Part shown: in pieces, positions 11,871-22,439 of the stretch
How positions within the stretch are numbered: position 1 is the stretch's first letter
Layout: every line of letters begins with the position of its first letter
Origin: Areca catechu
Lineage: Eukaryota > Streptophyta > Magnoliopsida > Arecales > Arecaceae
Assembly (NCBI GenBank): GCA_021397845.1
Contig: CM038047.1
Location: forward strand, 48,143,210 to 48,207,209
Direction of reading: 5' to 3'
DNA length: 64,000 bases
Made by a program: the position numbers and the translations under genes
Notes under the pieces: model-generated
What the model was told of the DNA's origin: nothing
Database searches by the model: none
Seen by the model: only the letters and a program-made list of their open reading frames with translations

Positions 11871-12559
11871 CTTGGCAAAGAAGGATGCCGAGAAGGAGAA
11901 GAGGCTCGGCAAGCTCGTGATCGACGTGAAGGACCTCATGGAAAAGGGGTACGAGCTGCGGGGGAGCAACCAGGCCCTCCGGGCAGACCTGGGCCATGCC
12001 GAGGGGCGCATGAAGGAGCTCGAGACCTCTATGTCTGAGGAGAGGATCTCGAGCCAACGCTGTGCCGAGGACGACGCGGCTGAGGTATCACGCCGTAGGG
12101 CTCAGTCTCAGTCACTTGAGCGCTGGGTCGAGGAGGTCCTCAAGGAGCTCAGCGCGGCTAAGGAGAAGAACTCCTATATCAATGAGCTGCTGGAGGCATC
12201 TCGGAAGGAGGCGCAAGAGGCCGTGCCAAGGTTCCGAGCATCCGAGGAGTTCAAGGAGGAGCTACATGAGGCAGCGGTCGACTCCTTCCTGAAAGGCTTC
12301 GAGATGTGCTAGGAGAAGGTGGGCTCCTTCTTCCCCGAGCTCGATCTCAGCGGGGTCATCCTGGGCGACCGAAGAGAGGAGCCCGACGAGGGAGTTCCAG
12401 CTGCAGAGGGTGCCGATGTGGCGGCCTCCATGCAGCCTTCTGACGACGCCGCAGGTTGCCCCCCAGCCGAAGGAGGACACGGCTGTAGCGAAGTGACCTT
12501 GGGGCTTCTCTTTTATTTTGTTTCTTGTATAGATTTCTTTCCTGTTTCTTTGGGTCACC

Positions 12560-13390
12560 CGGCCTGTCGAGGCCCTCTTTTGTAAGAAAACTTTCAGTAG
12601 AAATGAAGATCATTTTCCATCATTTTGCTTTGTCTCCCGCACTTTTCTTTTTCTTTTTTCTTCTTCTTTTCTTCTTTTCTTTTTTTTTTTTTGTGCATCC
12701 TCCGGACTGAACCCTGGGGCCGAACACCGGGACTGAGTCCCGTGGGGAGTTCCGGGCTGAACTCAGGGATCTTGTGGGGGAACTGGATTCCGTCCCACCT
12801 TCCAAACCGAGGTCCGGGGCTTCGCTTTGGAATTAGGTTCCGTGCGAACTTCCGGACTGAACCACGGGGCTGCAGGCGGGAGTTAATCCTTGCACGACCT
12901 TTCGAGCTGGACTCCGGGATTAGTGGGACTGGGACTTAAGTCTCCGGAACTTCCTCCGGACTGAACCCCGGGGCCGCATGCTGGAATTTAATTCCGTGCG
13001 GCACTCCGGACTGAACTCCGAGATTTTTGCGGAAGGGCCGACTTCCGTGAGATCTTTCAGGCCTGGGACTTCGCATCTTCGAAGGCTCCCTAACTTACCC
13101 TCGCTCGCCGAACTTAAAACTGGATGGCGATTGTCCTACGAGACAAGAATAGGCGTTTCATATAAAAAGATCTCATTGTTAAAGTTTAAAAGGTCTTACA
13201 CTATTGGTAATGCATCCTCAAGTTTGAGGCGTTCCAAGTCCGCGGGAACCGGGATCCACCGAGCCCCTCCAGGCAATATGCTCCGTGGGGGAGTGCCTCA
13301 GCCACCCTATAAGGGCCTTCCCAATTTGGGGAGAGCTTGCCGCACTCCCGCGGCTGGGAAGCCTAAGCACGTCACAACACTAAATCTCCG
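12560..13390. other. Non-coding spacer of the Tat element
   Basis: A T-rich tract (12640-12690) is followed by degenerate GC-rich repeats built on TTCCGGACTGAACC-type words at about 12705-13050. It separates the 3' end of the antisense gene from the 3' end of pol, so the two transcription units converge here. No gene was recognised. Confidence 0.6.
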
Positions 13391-14426
13391 GGGCGGAAGG
13401 ATTTCGGCCGCACCCTGGAGTTGTAGTATCTGGCCACTCGCTATCGGTAGGCTGCCATCCGAACTCAGGCCCTGTCCTTTGTTTCTTCAAAGAGATCTAG
13501 ATTCAGTAGCAGCCGTGCTAGGTTCTCAGCCTCATTGTACTACTCTACACGCAAGGTCGGCAGGCTGAGCTCTACCGGAATAACTGCTTTCGCACAGAAG
13601 ACGAGGTTGAAGGGGGTCTCGTTCATGGCCATCCTCAGGGTGGTATGGTACGCCCATAGGATGCTTGGAAGCTCCTCTGCCCACCTTCCCTTGGCCTGGT
13701 CCAGTCTTGCTCGAAGACCTTGCAGGATGGTTCTATTTGTCATCTCGGTTTCTCCATTAGTCTGAGGATGCGCTACCGAGGTGAAGCGATGATGAATCCC
13801 GAGATCGTTGCAAAACTCCTCAAACTCCCGATAGTCAAACTAGCGTCCGTTGTCGGTGATGATGGTATGGGGCAAGCCGAAGCGGCAGATAATCGACTTC
13901 CAAAAGAACTTAGTGACATTTGCCTCTATGATCCGGGCTAACGGCTCGACTTCGACCCACTTCGTGAAGTAGTCGATAGCCACAATCAAGAACTTTCATT
14001 GCCTGGACGCAGGGGGAAAGGATCCGAGGAGATCCATGCCCCACTGAGCAAACGGCTAGGGGGTGGAGAGCTGGGAGAGTGGAGCGGCAGGTTGGCGCTG
14101 CACAACAGCATGCAGCGACATCGATCACACCTCTTCATGAAGTTAGCTGCATCTTCTCTCGTCTTCCAGAAGTAGCCTTGGCAGAGGCCCTTGTACGCCA
14201 GTGTCCTACCTCCCACATGGTTCCCACAGATGCCCTCATGGATCTCCTGGAGCACGAGTGCAGCTTCAGTGTATCTCAGACACTTGAGGAGCGGGTAGGA
14301 GTAGGACCTCCGGTACAGTAGCCCGTCCATCAGCACGAACCGTGCGGCCTTTCTGTTAATGAGACCGGCCACCGCGTGATCCTCCGACAAGGTACTGTTG
14401 GTGATGTACTCGATGTATTTGTCCAT
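13390..14426 (-). pseudogene. Tat integrase
   Basis: The minus-strand translation gives an HHCC zinc-binding region (IHEGICGNH ... KRCDRC, near 14200-14100). In shifted frames a catalytic core follows: GMDLL, then FLIVAIDYFTKWVEVEPLA, then IITDNG, then NGETEMTNR. The three acidic residues of the D,D-35-E triad can therefore be recognised. The 13540-13743 frame carries the post-core motif GRWAEELPSILWAYHTT. Stop codons and at least two frameshifts break the gene. Integrase would insert the cDNA copy into the chromosome; this copy cannot make a full protein. Confidence 0.85.
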
Positions 14427-14986
14427 CTAGCTGGGCTCCAGGGTGACCTGCTGGACCTCTATGGGTGTCTCATAGCTCGGGGCTTGAAGATGCTCGATGT
14501 AGGTGCGACCCAGCGATGAGTCCGACAGGGTTGCCAGGCGGGAGAGGGCATCCGCACAAGCATTTTCCCCGCATGGGATGTGGAAGACGTTGAAATGCCT
14601 AAAACCCATCGCGCTCACTCGCACGAGCTCCAGGTACTTCACCATTTGAGGATCCCATGCCTCGTACTCTCCCAAAACCTGCTCGGCCACCAGCTGTGAG
14701 TCGGTGAAGACCCTGAGGCAGGCCACACCCAGCTCGCGAGAGACTCTTAGCCCCGCGAGGAGCGCTTCGTACTCTGCCGGTTATTGGTGGCGGCGAACTG
14801 GAAGCGGAGCACACATTCGACGACGACTCCCTCGCTGTTGGCGAGGATGAGTCCGGCTTCACTCCCGCCGGAGTTCGAGGCTCCGTCCACATGAAGGATC
14901 CAGATGTCCTCCTCCGGTCCAGGCTCTGGCTGTCGGTTCCGGGGGCTCTCTTCCGGCCCCTCGCCTAGGCATGCACACTCAACCAA
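14427..14986 (-). pseudogene. Second (archaeal-type) RNase H of the Tat element
   Basis: The translation shows ILHVDGASNSGGSEAGLIL, then RFQFAATNN, then (after a frame change) VFTDSQLVAEQVLGEYEA and ending HIPCGENACADALSRLAT. The D-G-S/A-N start, the TDSQL motif and the ADALSRLA ending define the additional aRNH domain. This domain lies between RNase H and integrase in Tat elements and in few other gypsy lineages, which makes it the main evidence for the lineage call. One frame break lies near 14750-14800. Confidence 0.85.
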
Positions 14987-15139
14987 AAAATCAGCGAGTA
15001 CCTATGCCTTCATGGCCGACCTCGGTTGGTAGGTGATGTCAAACTCGTTGAGCTTCAGCGCCCACTTTGCCAGGCATCCAAACATGTCAGGTTGGCTGAG
15101 AACTGCTTTCAGTGGTTGATCCGTCAGGACAGCGATGGG

Positions 15140-16590
15140 ATAAACTTGAAAAAAAGGCCTGAGGTGCTGGGCGGACATAATTAGTGCAAAATCAGTTTCT
15201 CGAATCGAGAATACCTGAGCTCCGCATCACGGAGAAGTTTGCTCGTATAATACACTGGCCTCTAAATCCCTTTGTCATCCGTCTGGACCAAGACCGAGCT
15301 GATGACCTCTGGAGTGACCACTAGGTACAGAAGTAGCTCTTCTCCTTCCTCTGGCCGGGAGAGCAGTGACGGCGACGCCAACGTCTTCTTCAGCTTTTCA
15401 AATGCCTCATGGCATTCCTTCGTCCAAGCGAAGTCGTGCATCTTTCTCAGCGCCTTGAAGAAGGGCTGACAGCGGTCAGTGGACCTTGAGACAAACCGGC
15501 TCAGGGCAACTATCCGGCCAGTGAGTCGCTGCACTTGCTTCTTAGAAGTGGGCTGCTCCATGGCTTGGATCGCCTGAACCTTCTCTGGGTTGGCTTCTAT
15601 CCCTCTTTGGGTCACCATGAAGCCGAGGAACTTCCCCGTCGATACGCCGAAAGCACACTTCACTGGGTTCAACTTCATTTGGTGAATATGGAGTTATTAA
15701 AGATCTTTGTCAGGTCGCCGACATGGTCCAAGGTCAGCTTGCTCATCACCAGCATGTCGTCCATGTACACCTGCATGTTTCGACCAATTTGGTTTTTGAA
15801 GACCTTGTTGACCAAACATTGGTACGTGGCACCTGCGTTCTTGAGGCCGAATGGCATCATCCTGTAGCAGTAGGTCCTGCGATCCGTGATGAAGGCGGTG
15901 TGCTCCTCATCCTCCGAGTGCATTCGGATCTAATTGTACCTGGAGAAAGCATCCATGAAAGAGAGGAGGCGATGTCCCGAGGTGGTGTCCACGAGCTGGT
16001 CAATCTTAGAAAGCGGGAAGCTGTCCTTCGGGCACGCTCGGTTGAGGTCAGTGCAGTCCACACAGATCTTCCACTTGCCGTTGTTCTTCTTCATCATTAC
16101 CACGTTCACCAGCCAACTAGGGTACTGCACTTCTCGTACAAAGCCGGCGGTGAAGGGCTTTTCCACTTCTTCATTGATTGCCTTCTGCCTCTCTGCGATG
16201 AAACTTCTCTTCTTCTAGAGGACCGGGCGGCACCTCGGGTCAATCTTTAGTTGGTGGGTGATGACTTCCGAGGGGATACCTGGCATATCCACAGCAGACC
16301 AGGTGAACACATCCACGTTTGCCCGGAGGAAACCCAGCAGGCGAGCTCGTTCATCCTTCGGGAGTTGGGCTCCTATCTGCACTGTCTTCTGAGGGTCCGA
16401 GCCCAGGGGGTACGTCAATAAGCGCTCTACGGGGCCTCCCCTGAGGTCTTGCACCCTCTGGTCGAGGTCGTCGACGTCGGAGCCGAGCTCGGCACCCCAG
16501 GCCCACAGGATAGCTTGTAAGCAATGCGGGACTGGTTGGGCCGTCCCCCTCATCACTCCCATCCCAGAGGTGGTAAGGAGCTGCACCAGT
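15140..16590 (-). pseudogene. Tat reverse transcriptase and first RNase H
   Basis: The blocks come in order on the minus strand: VREVQYPSWLVNVVMMKK and WKICVDCTDLNRACPKDSFP (fingers), then YCYRMMPFGLKNAGATYQ, then the active-site motif VYMDDMLV, then KCAFGV..GKFLGFMV. The RNase H start ECHEAFEKLKKTLASPSLL and VLVQTDDKGI follow. In-frame stops fall near 15924, 15675 and 15260. The YMDD catalytic pair is intact. It would copy the element RNA into DNA in the virus-like particle. Confidence 0.9.
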
Positions 16591-16639
16591 AACCTTTTAG
16601 TAGAGATGACCGCGTCCAGTTGGTTGAGTCCTGGACAAC

Positions 16640-17000
16640 CCAGGATAGCATTGTAAGGTGATGGGAGTCAAACGACGGTGAAGGTCATCATGACCGTGCT
16701 CTGCCGGGATGGGGATCCAGCGGTAATGGGAAGAGTAATCTCCCCTTTGACCCCTACGAAATCTCCGGTGAAGCCCACGAGAGGGGTGTGCACAGGCTTT
16801 AGCCGATCATGAGACAAATTCATCCGGGAGAAGGCATCATAAAAAAGTATGTCAGTAGAGCTCCCACTACCCACCATAATGCGATGTACATGATGCTTAG
16901 CGATGGTCACCTCGACCACCACTGCATCATTGTTTACATTTTTATTTTCATTCCCCTTTTCAAAGGGGAGTACATTCTCCAGGTCTCCCGCCTCCCGGGC
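16640..17000 (-). pseudogene. Tat aspartic protease, active site altered
   Basis: The stretch VEVTIAKHHVHRIMVGSGSS followed by TDILFYDAFSRM matches the Tat protease, whose usual active site reads V-D-[NSG]-G-S-S-A-D-I-L. Here the catalytic Asp position is Gly (VGSGSS). It is otherwise in frame with the upstream gag C-terminal part over 16668-17306. This retropepsin would mature Gag-Pol, and the change should inactivate it. Confidence 0.7.
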
Positions 17001-17149
17001 TCTCTTCGACGCGCGCCCTATCCCCCAAGAGATCATGCCCACAAGTTTCTCTGTAAGGCGGTTGTCAACTGCAGAAACGGGGGGAAGGGCCGTGAGTGGC
17101 TGGTCCTCCACTGGGGCCTCGCTCCTCATGAGCTTCCTGACGTAGCCCT

Positions 17150-18325
17150 TCTTGATCAGCTCCTCGATCTTCCACTTCAGATTACGGCACTCCTCCATGT
17201 CGTTTCCGTGGTCATGATGAAACTGGCTGTACTTTGTCTTGTCGCGACTGTTCCTCGGGTTCTGAGGAGGAGGTCGGTGGAGGTAGCGCTCACCCTCGAT
17301 CTCCATGAGGATCTTCGTTCTTGGAGCAAGGAGGGGGGTGAAAGTTCACTACGGAACGAGACCATTCTTTGGGTTCGGACCCGACCGGAAGTCTGCAAGT
17401 GGTCCGGGCCTCCGGGTCCCAGGGACATCCTTTGGGGCAGGCCTCTTCGAAGGCTTCCCGTCTAGCTCTCGCCTGGTATGGTCGGCCTCCTCAGCACAGA
17501 TGTACTTGTGGACGTGGAGGAGGAGCTTGGAGTACGTCTTGGGGGGCTTCTTGTCCAGGGAATACGTCAGGCGGGAGGTCTTGAGCCCTATCTTCAACGC
17601 CAGCATGGCGACGGGCTCGTCCAGGCTATAAATTTCGAGGGCTGCAGACTTGAAGCGGGTGACATAGTCCCGAGCGGCTCCTGGTTTTGCTGGCGGATAG
17701 AGAAGAGGCTATCCACCTCACGTGGCACCTTCCGGCAAGCATCGAAGTGCGCCATAAACTTTCCTTCCAGCTGATGGAAGGAGCTATTAGACTCTAGCTC
17801 GAGGTGGGTGAACCAAACTCGAGCAGCCTTTCGGAGGGTGGCCGGGAAGGCAATGCATAGGAGAGCATCTGTCGCCCCCTGGACTCTCATGAGAGCCTTA
17901 TAGCTCTCTAGGTGGTTCAAGGGATCGGTGGTCCCATCGTAGGGATCCACCTGAGGCATGCGGAACTAATTCGGGATTGGTTCCTCTTGGATTTCTCGAG
18001 AGAAGGGTGGTTGGGTGTTATAGCCCACTGGCTCGCTTGGGGAGCCCTACATGTTGGCAAAGCGACGGGAGAACTCCATCAACTTGCATTCATGCTCCTC
18101 CAGGCATCTCTCGGCCAGGCGCCTGATGGCCTCATCAGTGGAACCTTCCACCATGGTCGCTGGAGAAGGAGGTGCCGATCGATCATGACGAGGGGCCTTG
18201 CCTCGATGGCGCCTGCTGAGCTGAACTGCTTCGGGATCGTCAGTCGGGGATCGACTCTCGTGATCCGTCAACCCAATGCAGTTTCTTTTTGCGGGAGTCT
18301 GATGGCTCCTGCGGGGGTTGGTCAC
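17150..18325 (-). pseudogene. Tat gag
   Basis: The N-terminal frame (18325-18047) holds a charged DEAIRRLAERCLEEHE segment. The capsid-like retrotrans_gag core is at 17959-17640: DPYDGTTDPLNHLESYKALM, AFPATLRKAARVWFTHL and HFDACRKVPREVDSLFSIRQ. The C-terminal FHHDHGNDMEECRNLKWKIE (about 17230-17170) is the C/H-rich segment typical of Tat Gag. Stops and frame changes separate these pieces. The protein would form the particle and bind the RNA. Confidence 0.85.
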
Positions 18326-18629
18326 TACCCGCGGGCTGGATGGCCTGCCTTGAATGGAGCGCAGGCTTCCACGAGGGCCCGCGGCTTGGGCCGCGGGAGT
18401 CCCTGGCTGGGGCTAAGTGGCCAGGGAGCACTGCTGATGCTACAGCTACCGCACAGTTGTAGTCAGCGTTTGCAGCTGCTGGACGATGGCTGCAATTGGA
18501 TCGTCCACCGAGGACAGCTAAGGAGGAGGAGGAGCGGGAAGTTCCCTCTCTGGGCTACGCGGGCCCGGAGGAGAGGGAACTTCTCCCACCCGGCTGGTGG
18601 AAGCTTCGCGTCCGCATATCACCACCATG

Positions 18630-18706
18630 GTTAAGCTATTCTCTTGCTCACAGGGGGGCTTGCTCGTGCAGGAGTTACCGTCCTTCCCCTTCCTGGCATG
18701 CCAATC
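18630..18706 (-). other. Region holding the Tat primer-binding site
   Basis: In element orientation the 5' LTR ends GGCAACA and is followed by GATTGGCATGCCAGGAAGGG. A TGG three bases after the LTR (TGGCATGCCAGG) is the likely start of the primer-binding site. I cannot assign the tRNA. Confidence 0.4.
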
Positions 18707-21532
18707 TGTTGCCAATCTTACAGCTGTGGCTTGCAGCTTATGAGCTGGCATCGGATTTTAGACTCCTTCACTTCAGGATCTCCAAGCTTCCGGTCCTGCA
18801 AAACAAGGTCAGAGACCCCGGCCGAGGGTTCCGACAGGAGCACTCTGACGGTCAAGTCAGCGAGCGGCAAGATAGAACAGATCCACTAAGATGGGTCTCC
18901 ACTGGATTCCCGTGCTTAGAGGAGGTTTTTATGAAAGAAAATATGGGAACGAGAGGGGTTGACTCCCAGTTTCCTACACTGGACTCGCCGGGCTTGCATC
19001 TAGGAACTTCCGGGGGCCCCAGAATCGTTATCCCTTTCTCTAGGTGTTCTTTCCTCTCGGTGGCATACCTTCCCATCCGCTTTCACCGTCCCCCTTATAC
19101 CACCAGACCACCTTCATTTCCTTCCCTCCCGGAGGCCCTCGGAGATTCCTCTTCGAGTCTGGGAGTTAAGCGGCGAGCTTGCCTCGTCTGTCGTGCTGTC
19201 ACGAAAGGAGGAACCTGGCGGGATCTCGAGCAAAGCACGGGAGTCCTCATCTCGGGGCATTGACTATGGATTTTCAGGGTTCCAGGCCCATGTCCACAAG
19301 GACTCAATACCTCGATCATGGGGCCTTCCTTAACTGGTGTAAACGAGGTTCCGTGCACCGTTGCAGGCCATACCGGGCACCCTGTACAGGACGCGCCGCA
19401 CGCCGACTCTAGTATTGACCTCATGGCTCATGCCTCTGATCCCCGGAGGCTTTGCAAGGCAGCACTGACTTTGGCCGAGGTGGACCCATCAGGGGGTGCC
19501 ACCTGGTGGAGTGGTAAGAGTGCCTGGCTCGACCTCGGCGAGGTGGACCCATCTTGGGGTGCCACCTGGCGAGGGAGCAGAGGCCGCCAGCTTCGATCGA
19601 GGTGGACCCCTCCTGGGTGGACACCTAGCGAAGTGGCAGAGGAAGGCTCAACTTCGACCGAGGTGGACCCATCTTGGGGTGCCACCTGGCGAAGGAGCAA
19701 GAGCGCCTGGCTCGACCTCGATGAGGTGGACCCGTCTTGGGGCACCACCTAGCGAGGGAGCAGAGGCCGCCAGCTTTGGCCGAGGTGGACCCCTCCTGGG
19801 TGGACACCTGGCGAAGTGGCAGAGGAAGGCTCGACTTCGACCGAGGTGGGGGACGCCACCTAGTGAGGGAGTAGAGGCCGCCAGCTTCGACCGAGATGGA
19901 CCCATCTTGGGGTGCCACTTGGCGAAGGAACAGGAGCGCCTGGCTCGACCTTGACGAGATGGACCCGTCTTGGGGTGCCACCTGGCGAGGGAGCAGAGGC
20001 TACCAGCTTCAGCCGAGGTGGACCCCTCCTGGGTGGACACCTGACGAAGTGGCAGAGGAAGGCTTGACTTCGGCCAAGGTGGACCTGTCTTGGGGTGCCA
20101 CTTGGCAAAGGAACAGGAGCGCTTGGCTCGACCTCGACGAGGTGGACCCATCTTGGGGCGCCACCTGGCAAGGGAGCAGAGGCCGCCAGCTTCGGCCGAG
20201 GTGGACCCCTCCTGGGTGGACACCTGGCGAAGTGGCAGAGGAAGGCTCGACTTCGGCCGAGGTGGACCCGTCTTGGGGTGCCACCTTGCGAAGGATCAGG
20301 AGTGCCTGGCTCGACCTCGACGAGGTGGACCCGTCTTGGGGTGCCACCTGGCGAGGGAGCAGAGGCCACCAGCTTCGGTCGAGGTGGACCCCTCTTGGAT
20401 GGACACCTGGCGAAGTGGTAAAGGAAGGCTCGACTTCGACCGAGGTGGACCCGTCTTGGGGTGCCACCTGGTGAATGAGCAGGAGCGCCTGGCTCGACCT
20501 CGGCGAGGTGGACCCGTCTTGGGGTTCCACATGAAGTGGGAGCAGAGGCTGCCAGCTTTGGCCGAGGTGGACCCCTCCTGGGTGGACACCTGGCGAAGTG
20601 GCAGAGGAAGGTTCGACTTCGATCGAGGTGGACCCATCTTGGGGTTCCACCCAGCGAAGGAGCAAGAGTACGTGGCTCGACCTCGACGAGGTGGACCCGT
20701 CTTGGGCCGCCACCTGGTGAGGGAGCAGAGGCCGCCAGCTTCGATCGAGGTGGACCCCTCCTGGGTGCACACCTGGTGAAGTGGCAGAGGAAGGCTCGAC
20801 TTCGACCGAGTTGGACCCGTCTTGGGGTGCCACCTGGCGAAGGAGTAGGAGCGCTTGGCTCGACCTTAGCGAGGTGGACCCATCTTGGGGCGCCACCTGG
20901 CGAGGGAGCAGAGGCCGCCAGCTTCGGCCGAGGTGGACCCCACCTGGGTGGACACCTGGAGAAGTGGCATAGGAAGGTTCAACTTTGGCCGAGGTGGACC
21001 CATCTTGGGGTGCCACCTAGCGAAGGAGCAGGAGCGCCTGGCTCGACCTCGGCGAGGTGGATCCATCTTGGGGCGCCACCTGGCGAGGGAGCAGAGCTCG
21101 CCAGCTTCGGCCGAGATGGACCCCTCCTGGATGGACTCCTGGCTAAGTGGCAGAGGAAGGCTCGACTTCAATCGAGGTGGACCCATCTTGGGGTGCCACC
21201 CGGTGAAGGAGCAGGAGCGCTTGGCTCGACCTCGACGAGGTGGACCTATCTTGGGGTGCCACCTAGCGAGGGAGCAAAGGCCGCTAGCTTCGACCAAGGT
21301 GGACCCCTTCTAAGTGGACACCTGGCGAAGTGGTAGAGGAAGGCTCGACTTCGATCGAGGTAGACCCGTCTTGGGGTGCCACCTAGCGAATGAGCAGGAG
21401 CACCTCGTCCCGGGTGAGGACAATCGCTGGCCAAGCCACTCGGGGGAAACTTCGAAAGAAAAAATCCATGTGGCACCGCTGGCATCCAGCTGGATCTGAC
21501 ATACACTCCGCATCACCGATGTTACCATTTCA
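18707..21532 (-). repeat. 5' LTR of the Tat element
   Basis: The 2,826-bp LTR is homologous to 6522-9084. It is about 260 bp longer, mainly because its minisatellite (about 19450-21410) has roughly ten 183-bp units, one of them internally deleted near 19850. It also contains extra bases near 19090-19115 (TATACCACCAGACCACC). Confidence 0.92.
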
Positions 21533-21637
21533 CACCGTAAGCACTATTGCGGGATGAAATTATCTTAAGGATATAGAGTGTAACTCTAGACTCTGTCTTT
21601 TTTAATTAGGTAGCTACAAATATTATTATCACCAACA
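21533..21637 (+). mobile_element. Probable copia-like solo LTR, right part
   Basis: This continues the LTR interrupted at 6521. The sequence resembles the R/U5 end of a copia LTR (GTGTAACTCTAGACTCTGTC) and ends ATTATTATCACCAACA. See the left part for the proposed target duplication. Confidence 0.5.
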
Positions 21638-21689
21638 CATTCTTGTTTGTTTATGTTAAACAATTGAATTGCATGCTTCCTATGTTGCA

Positions 21690-21850
21690 AGAAAATGTTT
21701 GAACTACACTTTTAATTAATTCTATTGTTGATATGGAAAAAGATGGTGATTCACCTCAAAACAACGATGATAAATAACAACAGTGATAAGATAAGTATCA
21801 AGCCAAAAGATGAACTCATGCCAAAACCAAACAGCTTGTGTATCTTCAAA
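21690..21850. repeat. Segmental duplication, copy 1, middle block
   Basis: It matches about 54335-54480 (TGAACTACACTTTT[A/G]ATTAA, GATAAATAACAAC, AACCAAAC[A/T]G). It joins the left block (ending near 5440) to the block starting at 34485 after the inserted elements are removed. Confidence 0.85.
21842..21850. other. Left target-site duplication of the MULE
   Basis: ATCTTCAAA is repeated exactly at 34485-34493, directly outside the terminal inverted repeats. Nine base pairs is the diagnostic Mutator duplication length. Confidence 0.95.
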
Positions 21851-21990
21851 GAGTAATTCCTTGTGCACCGCGTGCGGTGCAGCAAATCCAGCGTGGCCCG
21901 CACCACACGTGGCTATTGGTCCATGCTGAGACTATTGGTCCATGCTGGCATGATAGGATGGGATATGGCATGATGGAAGGGGTATAATAG
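21851..21990 (+). repeat. Left terminal inverted repeat of the MULE
   Basis: It pairs with 34360-34484. Compared with the right arm it carries two small insertions, including a local duplication of about 20 bp (the ATTGGTCCATGCTG word occurs twice, near 21916 and 21935). The GCACCGCGTGCGGTGCAGC segment is itself nearly palindromic. Confidence 0.85.
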
Positions 21991-22190
21991 GTTTTAAGTT
22001 GAGCGTGACTAGCATTAAACAGAATTCAGCTTTTATTTGAAATATTCATCTAGCCCTTTCCCTCCAGCCCCTTTTTACCCGCCATCTTGCTTTGATTTAT
22101 GGAAATGTTTCAATCTGAAACATGCTCTGGTGAAGAATCTCCTCGTTCTAAAATCTGCTGAGAGTTCTGTTGCAGAAATCAACTTTCAAA

Positions 22191-22198
22191 TATAAATA
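22191..22198 (+). promoter_or_regulatory. Possible TATA box of the MULE transposase gene
   Basis: TATAAATA in TTTCAAATATAAATAGC lies 340 bp inside the left end and upstream of the transposase exons. It is the only good TATA element seen in the left subterminal region. Confidence 0.45.
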
Positions 22199-22439
22199 GC
22201 TTATTCTTCTATCTGAAAAAGTACTCTGTTTTGGTATGAGGTTGGAATAAGGCATCGAAGACTTCCTTTGTTTTGATCCGAGGTTGGAATAAGCCACCGA
22301 AGAGTTCTTCTATACGTTCAAGATAAAATGTCATCTCCAATAGGAAGTAAAACATCTTTTTTAGTTTTCTTTTATAGTTCCATTATTACACCAACTGTTT
22401 TGGTAGTTAGAGAAAGTTAATGGCACTCTGGGAGTTATA

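Larger units (their letters stand above)
9600..12310 (+). pseudogene. Antisense Tat gene with Transposase_28-like domain
   Basis: This gene runs opposite to the retrotransposon's own pol and starts beside its 3' LTR. The Ser/Pro-rich start (9600-9870) leads, after one frameshift near 9870, into YEDFLVGGLRFPLHPF, then QLAPNAIRVIFAF, then SIKGWKNLFFFASV. This pattern is typical of Pfam Transposase_28 ('putative gypsy type transposon', PF04195), found in plant Tat elements. An in-frame TAG at 10277 interrupts it, and sequence continues in frame to about 10486. A second exon (10546-11073; Pro/Ala-rich linker) ends at a GT donor. A third (about 11871-12310) is a charged, likely coiled-coil segment. 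Its function in the element is not known. Confidence 0.75.
6522..21532 (-). mobile_element. Tat-lineage Ty3/gypsy LTR retrotransposon, near complete
   Basis: Two long direct repeats, 6522-9084 and 18707-21532, flank about 9.6 kb with gag-pol on the minus strand. Both LTRs begin TGTTGCCAATCTTAC on the plus strand and end ..CAT[A/T]TCA, so in element orientation they start TGA[T/A]ATGG and end ..GGCAACA. Flanks are CACCA (6517-6521) and CACCG (21533-21537), a 5-bp target duplication with one change. A polypurine tract lies against the 3' LTR at 9085-9102. The domain order gag-PR-RT-RH-aRNH-INT plus an extra antisense gene is characteristic of the Tat clade (Grande, Retand and Ogre relatives). 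Every pol region has stops or frameshifts, so the copy is not autonomous now. Confidence 0.93.

Noticed and set aside
12978..13568. 196-codon plus-strand frame over the 3' part of the Tat element
   Set aside because: It overlaps decayed integrase on the other strand and GC-rich spacer repeats. Low stop density from GC content explains it.
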